Source of the DNA: Minisyncoccota bacterium
GTDB lineage: Bacteria > Patescibacteriota > Minisyncoccia > Phycocordibacterales > UBA2100
DNA: 6,406 nt
Reading direction: 5' to 3'
Assembly: GCA_018061585.1 (NCBI GenBank)
Contig: JAGOTU010000052.1
Span: 1 to 6,406 of the forward strand
The number at the start of each line of letters is the position of its first letter. Positions within the stretch are counted from its first letter, which is position 1. The notes beneath the pieces were generated by a model, which was given only the letters and a program-made list of their open reading frames with translations, was not told where the DNA came from and ran no database searches. This document shows, piece by piece, positions 6,250-6,406 of this stretch. The position numbers and the translations under genes are program-made.

Positions 6250-6406
6250 CTACTCATTCGATGCGATCGAATTTCTGAATGTCTGGAGCACATTCAAACA
6301 GATGTCACGATACGCCGGATCGACGGGATCACAGATAGTATCCGAGTCGTGTCCGTTATTACTATCGATGATCTTCAACAGTGCCCCGACGACACACTCC
6401 GCACGC
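6250..6406 (-). CDS. P7: C-terminal fragment of a further family member, 5' part outside window
   Basis: Reading leftward from 6405 there are 51 codons and a TAG at 6252-6250 (the base at 6406 belongs to the preceding codon). The peptide begins RAECVVGALLKIID and continues with the acidic loop DSNNGHDSD and CDPVDPAYRDIC. It aligns directly with the last 50 or so residues of P3 (ACIGGALTKIID, DVNDGDDSE, CDEVASSYRDRC). The three Cys correspond to Cys14, Cys15 and Cys16 of the family with matching spacing. The gene is not broken; it is cut by the window edge. It shows that the array extends upstream of P6. Confidence 0.9.
   Translation of the reverse strand, partial: RAECVVGALLKIIDSNNGHDSDTICDPVDPAYRDICLNVLQTFRNSIASNE

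Overview
The window holds one unbroken family of related genes, all on the minus strand and transcribed right to left. There are five complete genes, plus the last 51 codons of a sixth member at the right edge and a divergent, 3'-truncated member at the left edge. In transcription order I call them P7 (6406-6250, C-terminal end only), P6 (6216-5158), P5 (5168-4098), P4 (4108-3038), P3 (3028-1970), P2 (1963-902) and P1 (888-1, open at the left edge). Together they cover almost every base. The gaps are 6-33 nt and two junctions overlap by 11 nt, so this looks like one transcription unit. I see no RNA gene, insertion sequence, CRISPR array, clear terminator or internal promoter, and no plus-strand gene I believe.

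Each complete protein (352-356 aa) has a short basic N-terminus, one hydrophobic segment and a soluble domain of about 320 residues that should lie outside the cytoplasm. I do not recognise the family and assign no function. The soluble domain has exactly 16 cysteines in all five complete paralogues, at nearly constant spacing. From Cys2 onward they read as about seven repeats of 32-38 residues (48 in the first), each carrying a C-x(7-13)-C pair that is often followed two residues later by Gly. This is the look of a disulfide-stapled alpha-hairpin repeat protein, similar in style to Sel1-like/Hcp proteins, though I cannot show homology. Repeats 1 and 2 carry five invariant histidines (CHxQxH, GCFH, CxHGxGH) and an invariant TESDTLGGV block, which are the best candidates for a functional site.

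P1 is a distant member. It keeps the five His and most Cys, but lacks Cys1 and Cys3 together and lacks the TESDTLGG insertion. It suggests an older or separately specialised branch sitting last in the cluster.

Organism: a bacterium of medium GC by eye, using TGA as a normal stop. The starts lack recognisable Shine-Dalgarno sequences, and translation probably depends on coupling between tightly packed genes. A tandem expansion of small anchored Cys-rich proteins in such a genome would fit an uncultivated lineage such as Patescibacteria, but this is a weak guess. The array probably continues beyond both edges.
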